A stretch of DNA of 64,000 nucleotides from Pseudobacteroides cellulosolvens ATCC 35603 = DSM 2933. Its GTDB lineage: Bacteria; Bacillota; Clostridia; Acetivibrionales; DSM-2933. The DNA lies in assembly GCF_001262605.1 (NCBI RefSeq), contig NZ_LGTC01000001.1, forward strand, positions 930,001 through 994,000, in the 5' to 3' direction. The notes beneath the pieces were generated by a model. The model was not told the origin of the DNA. It worked only from the letters and a program-made list of their open reading frames with translations, and made no database searches. This document shows positions 9,124 to 18,232 of the stretch, piece by piece. Both the position numbers and the translations under genes were made by a program. Within the stretch, counting starts at the first letter, position 1. Every line of letters starts with the position of its first letter.

Positions 9124-10436
9124 ATGTTAATGTTTTTACAGCAATACAAAGAACAAATATTTAATATAGTTGAATCTATACATATACTGTTATTTTTTAC
9201 AATAATAGTTGGTCGTAAAGATTTCTTTTATAAAAACAAAATTGGTACAGTAACCTTTATTTTGCTATTTACAATCTGTGGGTTTTTGATAGATGTGAAT
9301 ATTCCTAAAGGCTACAATACTTTGGTTTACGCATTGTATCTTTATGCCGTATTTGCTCTTTTAATCAATGAAACACTTTTTGACATTTTTTAGCATTGTT
9401 CTTATGCATTGCTTTTATCGTTATAAGTGAAATTGTTGTTTCAATGTTTTTTTCAACCTTCATAATAAAAAAGGGCATTAAAATCATGTTATATGATTTA
9501 AAGTACTTTTCAATCGTGGCATCATTTCTCTCCGTCATCAGGTTTTTTATAATTTATTTTCTGTACAAAAGTAGTTTTAATTTAAAAAAATCATTTTTTT
9601 TTAAAAGGTTAACTCCGTTTTTACTTGCAATTATAGCTCAGATGTTTGTATTCTCTATTTTTGGATCGCTTACATATTTAAGGATATACGAACACAGTCC
9701 CATATTATATGAGCAATTTTGTTTCATCATTATATTAATCAGTTTTATTCTAAGCTTTATTATATTCAAGTCAAAAGAAAGGCAATTAAAATTGCAATAT
9801 GAATTGAAATACAAAGAAAAATTGGCAATTGTAAATGAGAGGAACCGTATATCTAGAGAGTTACATGACACATTAGGACATACTTTGACATTGTTGATCA
9901 CTTTGATAAAATCAAGCAGAATTAATATTAAAAAAGATACGGAGGGAACCGAAAAAAAGTTAGTCCAAGCTGCCAGTATTGCATCTGAAGGATTAAAGCA
10001 AATAAGAACTACGATTTCAGGGTGGTTACCGGATAAATTAAATTCAAGCCCAATTACAACAGAAATTAATAAGCTCATTGAATTTGCTAAAGATATTGGA
10101 ATTGAAATTGATTTTAGTGTTTATGGGGAAGAAAGAATAGTTGCTACAGGTTATTCTGACGTTTTATATAAAATATGCAGGGAGGCTATAACCAACTCTC
10201 TCCGTCATGGTAAGGCCAAGAAAGTTACAATTGTACTTAAGTTTTTTCAAGAAAAAATACAGCTCTTTATTACTGATGATGGAATTGGATGTAATAATAT
10301 TAAAAAGGGCTTTGGTTTGATTGGTATTGAAGAAAGAGTCAACGATATGAATGGAACCTTAACTTATGGCACAACAGGGGATAGAGGATTTAATATTCAC
10401 GCAAAATTTCCAATCAGTAAAGAGGGTTTTAGATGA
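9124..10436 (+). pseudogene. Second DesK-type histidine kinase, split by a one-base frameshift
   Basis: This is a paralogue of the kinase at 7029, with close similarity along its whole length. The first part (9124-9393) covers the first membrane helices and ends FDIF-stop. The second is open from about 9396 and contains the histidine motif RISRELHDTLGH, the N-box REAITNSLRHG and DDGIG. Adding one T to the T6 run at 9386-9391 restores a single 437-codon frame, reading DIFLALFLCIAF across the join and matching the paralogue (YALFICFTIFF). All catalytic motifs remain, so the break is recent, phase-variable or a sequence error. The gene ends in an ATGA overlap with the regulator remnant. Confidence 0.85.
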
Positions 10437-10537
10437 TTGAAGTTATTGTAGTAGACAGCAGCTTGATTGTAAGAAGCGGATTAAACTTCAAGGTGAATGA
10501 AATTAAGACTTTTATTCTTCCAGGCAGGATATTTTGA
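10433..10537 (+). pseudogene. Remnant of a second NarL-type response regulator
   Basis: A 34-codon frame starts with MIEVIVVDSSLIVRSGLN, matching the first 18 residues of the regulator at 8443 (MIKVIIADDSVIVRSGLK). It ends ILPGRIF, matching its residues near 124-130 (TVPGKIF). The intervening receiver core and the whole DNA-binding domain are gone, so it cannot act as a regulator. It overlaps the upstream kinase by ATGA, preserving the ancestral coupling. Confidence 0.85.
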
Positions 10538-10681
10538 AAATAACTTCTTTTAATTTTCAGTATTTTTTGATAGAATAATCATAGGAATATCCACTTTTTT
10601 TTATTTTTTATTATTTGGGTTATTGATTTTCTTCCAACATTTACTATGCTATAATTTTAATTTTTCAAATTTCAACATTAC

Positions 10682-10758
10682 TTTCTTGATATGTAGGAAA
10701 TTTTGATGTAGGCTACACCACAATTTCTCACGACAACATCAAGAAAATTTGTGCTACA
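10682..10758 (+). other. Structured leader with interleaved inverted repeats before nfeD
   Basis: TTTCTTGAT (10682-10690) is complementary to ATCAAGAAA (10738-10746). TGTAGGAAATTTT (10692-10704) is largely complementary to AAAATTTGTGCTACA (10744-10758). TGTAGGCTACA (10707-10717) is itself palindromic. The first two pairings cross, so they form either a pseudoknot or two alternative folds. The element ends about 25 bases before the nfeD start. It was not recognised as a known riboswitch. Confidence 0.35.
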
Positions 10759-10782
10759 ATCAATCTGGAAAGGGGGAGTAAT

Positions 10783-11220
10783 ATGGGTAGCATTCCATTA
10801 GCGGTTTGGTGGTTGATACTTGCTGTAGTACTTGGTATTATTGAAGCATCATCCTTTAATCTTATAACAATTTGGTTTTCAATAGGTGCGGTAGCGGCAA
10901 TGATTTCTTCACTTTTTGGCGTTCCATTTATTTACCAGGTTGTTATATTTATCATGATGTCGGCTCTTTTACTGTATTTTACAAAACCCTTAATTAAAAA
11001 GTTTCTTAATGTTAGAAAAGAAAAAACCAATGCAGATAGGATAATTGGAGAAAAGGGTATTGTTGTGGAGAAAATTGATCCTGTAAACGGCACCGGGCAG
11101 GTAAAGATTGGAGGTCAGATCTGGACTGCACGTTCAACCAACGATGAAGTAATAGACTTGAATGAATTAGTAGAAATTCAAGAAATATTAGGCGTTAAAG
11201 TATTTGTAAAAAAGTTATAA
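10783..11220 (+). CDS. NfeD-family membrane protein
   Basis: A short (145-residue) NfeD protein. About four hydrophobic segments lie in residues 1-75, followed by a soluble OB-fold-like domain (about 85-145) containing GEKGIVVEKI and GQVKIGGQIWTARS. NfeD proteins of this type lack the protease domain and work with SPFH proteins in membrane microdomains. The SPFH partner starts 57 bases downstream, forming the classic nfeD-stomatin pair. AAAGGGGGAG precedes the ATG. Confidence 0.88.
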   Translation: MGSIPLAVWWLILAVVLGIIEASSFNLITIWFSIGAVAAMISSLFGVPFIYQVVIFIMMSALLLYFTKPLIKKFLNVRKEKTNADRIIGEKGIVVEKIDPVNGTGQVKIGGQIWTARSTNDEVIDLNELVEIQEILGVKVFVKKL

Positions 11221-11277
11221 AATAGAACTACCAATAATATTAATATGTTAGATAAATAAAAAAAGGGGGATTTAAAA

Positions 11278-12216
11278 ATGGAATGGGTAATTATAGCTTT
11301 TGCCGTTATTTTATTGATACTTGTGGTTTCAAACGTTAGAATTGTACCTCAGGCTAATGCTTATGTTATAGAAAGATTAGGAGCATATATGACTACCTGG
11401 CAGGTTGGTCTTCATGTAAAAATTCCTTTAATAGACAAGGTTGCTAAAACTGTTTCTTTAAAGGAGAATGTTGTAGACTTTGCACCTCAACCTGTAATTA
11501 CAAAGGATAATGTAACTATGCAAATTGATACTGTAGTATATTTTCAAATTACTGACCCTAAAATGTATGCATATGGTGTAAACAATCCAATGTCAGCAAT
11601 TGAAAATCTTACTGCTACATCGTTGAGAAATATTATCGGTGAACTTGAACTTGACCAGACATTGACATCACGTGATACAATCAACACAAAGATGAGGTCC
11701 ATTCTTGATGAAGCTACTGACCCTTGGGGTATAAAAATCAACCGTGTTGAGTTAAAAAACATTATTCCTCCAAGAGAAATACAGGATGCAATGGAAAAGC
11801 AGATGAAGGCTGAAAGAGAAAGAAGAGAATCAATACTTCGTGCAGAGGGTGAAAAGAGGTCTGCAGTACTTGTTGCAGAAGGTCAAAAGGAATCTACAAT
11901 ACTAAATGCTGAAGCTGCCAAGCAATCAGCAATTCTAAAAGCTGAAGCACAGAAGGAAGCACAAATTAGAGAAGCGGAAGGTGAAGCTGAAGCAATTCTC
12001 AAAGTCCAAAAGGCTACAGCAGAAGGCTTGAAAATGTTAAATGAAGCAAATCCAATTCAAACTGTTATAGCATTAAAAAGCCTTGAGGCTTTTGCAAAAG
12101 CCGCAGACGGCAAGGCAACCAAGATTATTATACCTTCAGAGATACAGGGATTGGCCGGGTTGGCTGCTTCCTTAACTGAATTATTAGACAAAAAGGATAT
12201 TAACGATGCTCAGTAA
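11278..12216 (+). CDS. SPFH/band 7 (stomatin-like, QmcA-type) protein
   Basis: A 312-residue stomatin/prohibitin family protein. It has one N-terminal membrane segment (about 3-20), an SPFH domain (about 22-180) starting VRIVPQANAYVIERLG, and a long alanine/glutamate-rich coiled coil (about 180-250, repeats of the type AEAAKQSAILKAEAQKEA). A C-terminal region (about 255-312) should promote oligomerisation. Such proteins form large rings in the membrane and organise microdomains or control membrane proteases. It is probably co-transcribed with nfeD. Confidence 0.92.
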   Translation: MEWVIIAFAVILLILVVSNVRIVPQANAYVIERLGAYMTTWQVGLHVKIPLIDKVAKTVSLKENVVDFAPQPVITKDNVTMQIDTVVYFQITDPKMYAYGVNNPMSAIENLTATSLRNIIGELELDQTLTSRDTINTKMRSILDEATDPWGIKINRVELKNIIPPREIQDAMEKQMKAERERRESILRAEGEKRSAVLVAEGQKESTILNAEAAKQSAILKAEAQKEAQIREAEGEAEAILKVQKATAEGLKMLNEANPIQTVIALKSLEAFAKAADGKATKIIIPSEIQGLAGLAASLTELLDKKDINDAQ

Positions 12217-12279
12217 AAATGATTAGTAGCGGTTGTTATTTTTTATTCATACATTAACTCAAACTTTAGATATTCATTA

Positions 12280-12353
12280 GGCAATCCTCTTGATTCGGTA
12301 GTTATATATTGTATTGTGATTACACTATTTACCGTCTAAAAGAGGATTTTGCC
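12280..12353. other. Long hairpin downstream of the SPFH gene
   Basis: GGCAATCCTCTT (12280-12291) pairs with AAAGAGGATTTTGCC (12338-12352) with a small bulge. Inside it GGTA (12297-12300) pairs with TACC (12330-12333). The apical loop is AT-rich. It may be a processed 3' end or a terminator lacking a T-run. Confidence 0.4.
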
Positions 12354-12511
12354 ATATTTATGACCTGAATTCAAGATTTGATTATTGTTATTGTTATCAT
12401 TATATTTATTTGATGCAGTTTGATATTGGTGGTTATTTTTGATAAAATCTAATATATATAATGGTTAATATATAAAAACCTATTAATTTTAATTATCAGG
12501 GGGTTAAAAAT

Positions 12512-13882
12512 ATGTGCAGGTTTATGCGTAAGTGTACAAATTATTTATTTGCCACAGCCCTTACTATTTTGGTTATCGCAGCAGTGTTCTTTCAAACCGG
12601 TATATGCGGGTTTGCGGCAGGTACATACAAGATATCGGGTTATATAATTCCTGATATATCCACTTCATCATCCTCAAGTTTAAATTCAGGAATTTCAGTC
12701 AGCATTTATGGTACAAGCTACAAAACTTCTACTGATGCAAACGGGTTCTTTGAACTTAGCAATATTCCTGAAAGCCAATATGTACTTAAAATATCCAAAA
12801 CAGGCTTTTTAACAAGAACAATCCCAGGAGTAAAACTTTCCGGAAATATAGTCTTAGGTTCCGCAACAGCTCCCATAGCAATTTGGGCTGGTGACGTTCC
12901 TGTAAACGGACAGCAGGACAATACAGTTAACATGGCTGATGTTATAGAAATTGCAAAAAAGTTCAGTTCGGTATCCGGTGACAGCAAATACTCAGCTGAC
13001 CTTGACATTAATAAGGACAACAGCATAAATATTGCAGATATTGTGATTATAGCAAAGAATTTTAATAAAGTAGATACCAGTTATCCTGCAGTAGAAATAC
13101 CTGTTCCATCTGTATCTCCAACCCCTACTCCCAAGCCATCTGGGGCACCATATAAAATTTTTCTCCTTGCCGGCCAATCCAACATGGCCGGGATTGGTAT
13201 GAATCATGAATTGACTCCTGAGTACAAGGAACCTATAGAAAACGTAAAAATATATGCTTCAGGTACAGTAGACAATGGAATTGCAGGTACTTGGGGTACA
13301 TTAAAGATCGGTTACGGTAGCGGCATAGGTTGTTTTGGTCCTGAATTGATATTTGGAAGGGATATTGCAAAACTCATGCCTGACAGTAAAATTCTTTTAA
13401 TCAAAGAAGGATGGTCCGGAACATCCTTGTGCGGAGATTGGCGTCCGCCAAGTGCAGGAGGAACGACAGGAAAGTTATATACCAGCTTCATTACAAACAC
13501 CAAAAAAGCACTTGCTGCATTAAGTCCGGGAACACAATATGAAATTGCAGGTATGTGCTGGATGCAGGGTGAATCGGATGCTTGTGCACCAAACATAGCC
13601 AGTGATTATGAGGGAAATCTTACAGCGTTTATAAACGATGTCCGCAAAGAGCTGAACGTGCCAAATATGCCCTTTATAATAGCAATGATTGATGATTCCA
13701 GCAGCTGGCCTTATTATGAGACGGTACGTCAAGGCGAAATTAATGTGTCGGAAAAAGTTCCCCATGTAGGAATTTTCGATACAAAGGACCTTGATACAGA
13801 CGGAATGCACTATAAAACCCCAGGAATGCTTGAAATGGGAGCATTATTTGCTAAAACTATGTATGATGAAATTCAAAAATAG
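12512..13882 (+). CDS. CE6-type acetylxylan esterase with N-terminal X-module and type II dockerin
   Basis: A 456-residue secreted esterase. The signal peptide ends near residue 36 (GFAA). Residues 38-120 are an X-module (YKISGYIIPDIS...TSTDANGFFELSNIP) and 121-186 a type II dockerin (IWAGD, NTVNMADVIEIAKKF, LDINKDNSINIADIVIIAKNF). Both closely resemble the end of C. thermocellum CipA. A Pro/Thr linker (199-210) leads to an SGNH-type catalytic domain (213-456) with GQSN (Ser223), a QGES block and TDGMHY, the features of carbohydrate esterase family 6. Predicted activity is removal of acetyl groups from xylan. Type II dockerins bind cohesins of surface anchoring proteins, so the enzyme is expected on the cell surface rather than on the primary scaffoldin. 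The N-terminal position of the X-dockerin is unusual. Confidence 0.87.
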   Translation: MCRFMRKCTNYLFATALTILVIAAVFFQTGICGFAAGTYKISGYIIPDISTSSSSSLNSGISVSIYGTSYKTSTDANGFFELSNIPESQYVLKISKTGFLTRTIPGVKLSGNIVLGSATAPIAIWAGDVPVNGQQDNTVNMADVIEIAKKFSSVSGDSKYSADLDINKDNSINIADIVIIAKNFNKVDTSYPAVEIPVPSVSPTPTPKPSGAPYKIFLLAGQSNMAGIGMNHELTPEYKEPIENVKIYASGTVDNGIAGTWGTLKIGYGSGIGCFGPELIFGRDIAKLMPDSKILLIKEGWSGTSLCGDWRPPSAGGTTGKLYTSFITNTKKALAALSPGTQYEIAGMCWMQGESDACAPNIASDYEGNLTAFINDVRKELNVPNMPFIIAMIDDSSSWPYYETVRQGEINVSEKVPHVGIFDTKDLDTDGMHYKTPGMLEMGALFAKTMYDEIQK

Positions 13883-13921
13883 GATTATTTGATCTAAAAA
13901 TGTAAATTTTATATATCATAT

Positions 13922-13952
13922 AAAAGCGGATGAAGAAGATTCATCCGCTTTT
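13922..13952. terminator. Bidirectional terminator
   Basis: A perfect 13-bp stem (AAAAGCGGATGAA and its complement) with a 5-base loop and a 3' TTTT lies between the convergent CE6 gene and SLH gene. Confidence 0.85.
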
Positions 13953-14017
13953 AGTATGTGTGACAATATCCATTAAGAGCATATGTTACAATGCTTGCGT
14001 AATTCAGTAGTATTTCA

Positions 14018-14704
14018 TTATTGATCCAACTTTATAGATTCGTCTTCAGCCTGTATCGGATGTGCCTTGAAGTACTCAAGCACGTTATAGATTTGTGCCG
14101 CAGCTTCTGCACGGGTCATTTTAGCTTTTGGATTGAATTTTCCCCTTTCGTCAAGCTTATCAATACCATATACAAGTGCTCTTTGAATTGCTCCTTCATA
14201 TTCCGGTGTAATTTTATCCCCGTCAGTAATATTAGCAGGAATAATTTTTATCATAGGCATATTTCTATTTGCTTCCATTGCTGTAATGAGATAATATGTA
14301 AATTCTTCCCTTGTCCATACCTTTTTGGGATCAGTGTCGGCAGGGATGTTAAGCCCTTTTACTGCAGCAATGATAAGGGCGTTGGAATACCAGGCATCAT
14401 TTTTGGCTTTTGGAAAATAGTCAGTGGCCTTTGGTTCTTTAATAAATCTTACATTATCAATATTAAGATCCAGTACATTAACAATCATTTGTATACCTTC
14501 TGCTGCTGTAATTATACCCTTTGGAGAAAAAAGTCCTTTGCCCAATCCGTTAATATAGCCTTTCTCATGAAGTACTATTATTTTTTCTTTATGGGCTTCG
14601 TTTGAAATGTCTGTAAATGAGCTGGCTGCAAAACTATATCCTATTAATGTAAATGTAAGTATGGCAGTTGTGGAAATACAAATCAATTTTGATTTAATAT
14701 TCAT
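14018..14704 (-). CDS. Secreted S-layer homology (SLH) domain protein
   Basis: A 228-residue protein with a signal peptide (MNIKSKLICIST...SFA) and three SLH-type repeats. The first starts SFTDISNEAHKEKIIVLHEKG, the second is divergent around DYFPKAKNDAWYSNALIIAA, and the third ends FNPKAKMTRAEAAAQIYNVL. SLH repeats anchor proteins to pyruvylated secondary cell-wall polymer. No other domain is present, so it may be a wall-associated cap or filler protein. An in-frame GTG at 14752 exists, but AGGAAGGTG lies just before ATG 14704. Confidence 0.82.
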   Translation of the reverse strand: MNIKSKLICISTTAILTFTLIGYSFAASSFTDISNEAHKEKIIVLHEKGYINGLGKGLFSPKGIITAAEGIQMIVNVLDLNIDNVRFIKEPKATDYFPKAKNDAWYSNALIIAAVKGLNIPADTDPKKVWTREEFTYYLITAMEANRNMPMIKIIPANITDGDKITPEYEGAIQRALVYGIDKLDERGKFNPKAKMTRAEAAAQIYNVLEYFKAHPIQAEDESIKLDQ

Positions 14705-14843
14705 TATATTCACCTTCCTGATTTTTATTTGTTTATTGTTTAGACGTGCCACTTAAATAAAAGTTCCTAACCTTTTTAAAGCTGTTCATTGTGATGGGAT
14801 TTTGCATCTATTTGCAATAGCCCCTTTCATAGATATAAATAAA

Positions 14844-14881
14844 ACTAAAGGAAAATAAGCCTGTGCCTGCTTTCCTTTAGT
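14844..14881 (-). terminator. Rho-independent terminator of the SLH-Fn3 gene
   Basis: An 11-bp stem (ACTAAAGGAAA with its complement) is followed on the minus strand by TTTTATTT. Confidence 0.75.
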
Positions 14882-14911
14882 TTATAAAGATAATCTTTTA
14901 TTTATTATCTT

Positions 14912-16345
14912 TTATCGTGGTACTTCCAAATATACAGCATTTCCAGGTATTTTTTCATTTCCATACACATTGGTAACGCTAAAATAATACTTTTTACCGG
15001 GTATTAGATAACCGCCAATATCTCCGCCATTATAGGCTGTTGATACGTCTATTGTATATGAAGTGTGGTCCTTTTCTGTTATATATGTAAGATAACCATC
15101 TTCTGGATATTTAGGTGCTGAGTTGCTTTTAGATACCACAATCTTATAATAGTTAAAGTCTGATGAGTTGGTAGCTTGCCACTTCAAAGTGATTTTACCG
15201 TTTGCTACGCTTGCCGATACTTTTGGTTTAATATGGGAAGAACCACTGTAGGTTTCAGTTTCCTTTTTGGGTACTGTAAGCAATACCGCATTACCGGCCA
15301 CTTTCTCATCTGAATATACACTTGTTATGCTGAAATAATATTTTTGTCCTGCTGCAAGTTTTCCGCCGAAATCCCCGCCATTATATCCGTTTGAAACATC
15401 AATGGTTTGTGAAGTTTTGTTCCTGTCACTTATGACAAACATATATCCATCTTGAGGATATCTTGGATATGGATTGCTTTTTGAAACAACAACTTTATAA
15501 TATGTAAATCCATTGCTATCTGCCGGAGTCCAGTTTAAAACTATCCTGTTTCCGTCAATCTTACCTGTTACAACCGGTTTTTTATGTGCTGTTACGGTTT
15601 CTGTCTCATTCATTTCAGGTTTTTCCGGTTCGATGCTTGTTTTGTCTTCAGAACTTGAGTTATCATATGTTATTTTCTTTTCCTTGACAATGTTATATAA
15701 AAGTACTGCAGCTTCAGCTCTTGTAAGAGGATTTTGAGGCCTGAAGGCTTTTTCATCGCTGTTTGCAACAGCATTGCCCTTCATGATTCCGTTTTTAACC
15801 GCTATGACAACATATTTCTTAAGTGCGGTGGAGATGCTGTCGCTATCATTGAAAGTATTCAATACGCTTTCATCAGCAGTCTCACTTGAAAGCTTCAAGG
15901 CTTTTACCAGAGCAACCGCCATGTCCTCTCTTACCGCTTCATTGCCTGACTTAAAATAATCTCCTTTTGATGTTCTGAAGCCTGTAAGATAATACTTTGC
16001 TGTCTCAACATAGTCAAATTCCCAGCTATCCTTGGATATGTCTACAAAAGTAGGTTCATCAGTGTCTTTTAGCGGAAGTTCAAGGGTTAGGACCATAATC
16101 TTTGCAAATTCAGCCCTGGTAATAGTCTTAGACGGCTTAAATGACCCATCATTATAGCCTGCCAATATTTTTTTATCAACCATCCATGAAATCGCTTCGT
16201 AAGCCCAATTATCACTGTCTACATCGGAGAACGTCTGTGTCACCTTGGTTTCAGTTGTGTTTTCTTCTGATAATGCAAAGAATGGTACTTGGATTATCAG
16301 CATCAATAACGTTAAAAATAATATAGCCTTTTTTGTTACCTTCAT
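14912..16345 (-). CDS. Surface protein with three SLH repeats and two fibronectin III-like modules
   Basis: A 477-residue secreted protein. After the signal peptide (residues 1-26), three SLH repeats occupy about 38-225 (TFSDVDSDNWAYEAISWM; FVDISKDSWEFDYVETAKYY; FRPQNPLTRAEAAVLLYN). A short linker is followed by two Fn3-like repeats of about 105 residues (about 258-365 and 375-477). These share VVSKSN-PxYPxDGY, TIDVSxxYNGGDxGG and GxKYYFSxTxVY. The SLH part should fix it to the cell wall, leaving the Fn3 pair outward. The partner or ligand is unknown. GAGGAGG precedes the ATG. It neighbours a second SLH protein on the same strand but has its own terminator. Confidence 0.85.
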   Translation of the reverse strand: MKVTKKAILFLTLLMLIIQVPFFALSEENTTETKVTQTFSDVDSDNWAYEAISWMVDKKILAGYNDGSFKPSKTITRAEFAKIMVLTLELPLKDTDEPTFVDISKDSWEFDYVETAKYYLTGFRTSKGDYFKSGNEAVREDMAVALVKALKLSSETADESVLNTFNDSDSISTALKKYVVIAVKNGIMKGNAVANSDEKAFRPQNPLTRAEAAVLLYNIVKEKKITYDNSSSEDKTSIEPEKPEMNETETVTAHKKPVVTGKIDGNRIVLNWTPADSNGFTYYKVVVSKSNPYPRYPQDGYMFVISDRNKTSQTIDVSNGYNGGDFGGKLAAGQKYYFSITSVYSDEKVAGNAVLLTVPKKETETYSGSSHIKPKVSASVANGKITLKWQATNSSDFNYYKIVVSKSNSAPKYPEDGYLTYITEKDHTSYTIDVSTAYNGGDIGGYLIPGKKYYFSVTNVYGNEKIPGNAVYLEVPR

Positions 16346-16547
16346 AATTTTTCCTCCTCATGATCAGGAATGACAAAAATAATTGTATATTTAGGTCATT
16401 CCTTTTTTACATATATAAATTATTCGACATAAAAAGTTTTTTTCATAAGGAGGAGAGGAAAATTTTAAAAATAATTGATAAATGATATTACTTGCATTGA
16501 TTAAAATATTTTGCCACTACTATAACATCATTCATATTAATAAATCG

Positions 16548-16582
16548 AAAAGTGCCGCCTAAATAGAACAGGCAGCACTTTT
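16548..16582 (-). terminator. Terminator of the ECF transporter operon
   Basis: AAAAGTGCCGCCT (16548-16560) pairs with AGGCAGCACTTTT (16570-16582) with one wobble pair. On the minus strand it is followed by a T-rich stretch, downstream of the ecfT stop. Confidence 0.75.
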
Positions 16583-16629
16583 TTGCAACATATATTAACT
16601 AATTCTTATAAATAGAATCTAAGCATAAT

Positions 16630-17397
16630 TTACAGCAGCATAGTCACAAATATTGCTGTAACAAGGGTGAAAAGTGCAGCATAATCAGCCTTTCTCATCA
16701 CTATCTTCCTGTAATATGACCTCGGCCCTGAAGCGAAACCTCTTGCTTCCATCGAGATTGCCATCTTTTCAGTCTTTTTTATAGATGAAACCAGAAGAGG
16801 TATGGCAAGGGGGATAACTATAATCATTTTTTTAAAAGGATTTTTAGTGTCGGAATTATAGCCTCTGGACATCTGTGCCTGCAGTATTTGTTCGATTTCA
16901 CCCAAAAGAGTAGGTATGAACCTAAGGGCGGTGATAAACATGAATGCATACTTAAATGGTATCTTAAGCTTTTCTACAAGGACTACAACCAGATCTGTCA
17001 TTGGAGTTGTCATCATAAGTATCGGAATCGTAGACACTGTAGCCACCATCCTGAAGGACATTACAAGGCTAAGGTTAAGACCTATGTCTGTTATCCTTCC
17101 AATATCAGTAAAAGGTATTGCGTAAAATAAAGTATTTCCGTCAGATACAAAGAATATCTGGAAGGCTATTAAGAGAAGAGAGAATAGGAATAATGCCTTG
17201 ATAGCAGGGAAAACCTCTTTAATAATTCCGCTGGCAGCAGCTATTAGTATATTTGACAGTAAAATAATAAAAATGGGTAGGGGACTTGAAAAAACAAAGC
17301 TTATGATGAGCACTCCAAAAGTCCACAATATTTTAGTAATGGGATGGAGTCTGTGAAAAAATGAGTCTTTTTGTATATATTCAATCATTGCAGGCAT
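16630..17397 (-). CDS. ecfT: ECF transporter transmembrane component EcfT
   Basis: A 255-residue membrane subunit that couples ATP hydrolysis by the two EcfA ATPases to tilting of the substrate-binding S component. It has several hydrophobic helices in residues 20-140. Two coupling-helix motifs are visible: QAQMSRGYN, and the Ala-Arg-Gly signature in SMEARGF. It ends the four-gene operon and overlaps the upstream ATPase by 17 bases. An in-frame GTG at 17406 is possible, but AAGGGG sits 8 bases before ATG 17397. Confidence 0.9.
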   Translation of the reverse strand: MPAMIEYIQKDSFFHRLHPITKILWTFGVLIISFVFSSPLPIFIILLSNILIAAASGIIKEVFPAIKALFLFSLLLIAFQIFFVSDGNTLFYAIPFTDIGRITDIGLNLSLVMSFRMVATVSTIPILMMTTPMTDLVVVLVEKLKIPFKYAFMFITALRFIPTLLGEIEQILQAQMSRGYNSDTKNPFKKMIIVIPLAIPLLVSSIKKTEKMAISMEARGFASGPRSYYRKIVMRKADYAALFTLVTAIFVTMLL

Positions 17398-18217
17398 TTT
17401 GTTCACCCCTTAAATAAGAAATAATTTCATCAAACATATCCTCTACAGTATAGGTATCCTTAAAGAAGCCCTGCTTGTGAAACTTCCTTGCAAGTAAATA
17501 TGCTTGAGGCGGCTTAAGGTTTGATAGTGCCAGGCTTTCTTCCTTGCTTAGTACTTCTTCTGTGGAACCGTCCTCAAGGACTGTTCCCTTCATTAAAACA
17601 ATAACTCTGTTTGCATATTGGGCAACCAATTCCATGTCATGGGTAACCATGACAATGGTTTTGCCCTTTTTATGAAGTTCCTTGACTATCTCCATAATTT
17701 CCAGACCTTCACTGTAATCCTGTCCTGTAGTGGGCTCATCCAAAACAAGTATATCGGTTTCCATAGCCAGAACAGAGGCAAGTGCAACCCTTTGACGCTG
17801 ACCCTTGCTCAAAGAAAATGGATCATGCTTTAAGTACTGTTCCAATCCCACCTTCATTGCAGCATTATAAACGAGATTCTCAATTTCACCATGTGAAATG
17901 CCTATGTTTTTCAAACCAAAAGCAATTTCATTGAAAACAGTGGAACAGAAAATCTGATGGTCGGGATTCTGAAAAAGGAATCCGATTTTTTTAGCCAGTA
18001 CACTGGTTTTGGTTTTTGAAGTATCAAGTCCGCAAATTGAGATATTACCATGGGTAGGCTTTAGAAGTCCGTTCAGGTTTTTTAATAGAGTAGTTTTTCC
18101 AGCACCGTTTTGACCGATTATTGCTGTAAATTCACCACTCTTTATATTAATATTAAGATTTTTGAGCACTTGGTTACCGTTTTTGTACCGGTAACTTAAA
18201 TTATTAATCCTGATCAT
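17381..18217 (-). CDS. ECF transporter ATP-binding subunit
   Basis: A 278-residue ABC ATPase of the EcfA family. Walker A is GQNGAGKTT (35-43), the Q-loop lies at FQNPDHQIF, the signature is LSKGQRQRVAL, and Walker B is ILVLDEPTTGQD. The signature has LSKGQ in place of LSGGQ, which is common in one of the two EcfA paralogues. A C-terminal EcfA extension follows the H-loop (VTHDMEL). It pairs with the ATPase ending 15 bases upstream to form the asymmetric heterodimer. Confidence 0.92.
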   Translation of the reverse strand: MIRINNLSYRYKNGNQVLKNLNINIKSGEFTAIIGQNGAGKTTLLKNLNGLLKPTHGNISICGLDTSKTKTSVLAKKIGFLFQNPDHQIFCSTVFNEIAFGLKNIGISHGEIENLVYNAAMKVGLEQYLKHDPFSLSKGQRQRVALASVLAMETDILVLDEPTTGQDYSEGLEIMEIVKELHKKGKTIVMVTHDMELVAQYANRVIVLMKGTVLEDGSTEEVLSKEESLALSNLKPPQAYLLARKFHKQGFFKDTYTVEDMFDEIISYLRGEQNACND

Positions 18218-18232
18218 ATGTTTACCACCTTT

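Noticed and set aside
9386..9396. Phase-variable homopolymer in the second kinase
   Set aside because: A T6 run is short for phase variation, and similar one-base losses occur elsewhere at runs of two or three. An error or plain mutation is simpler.
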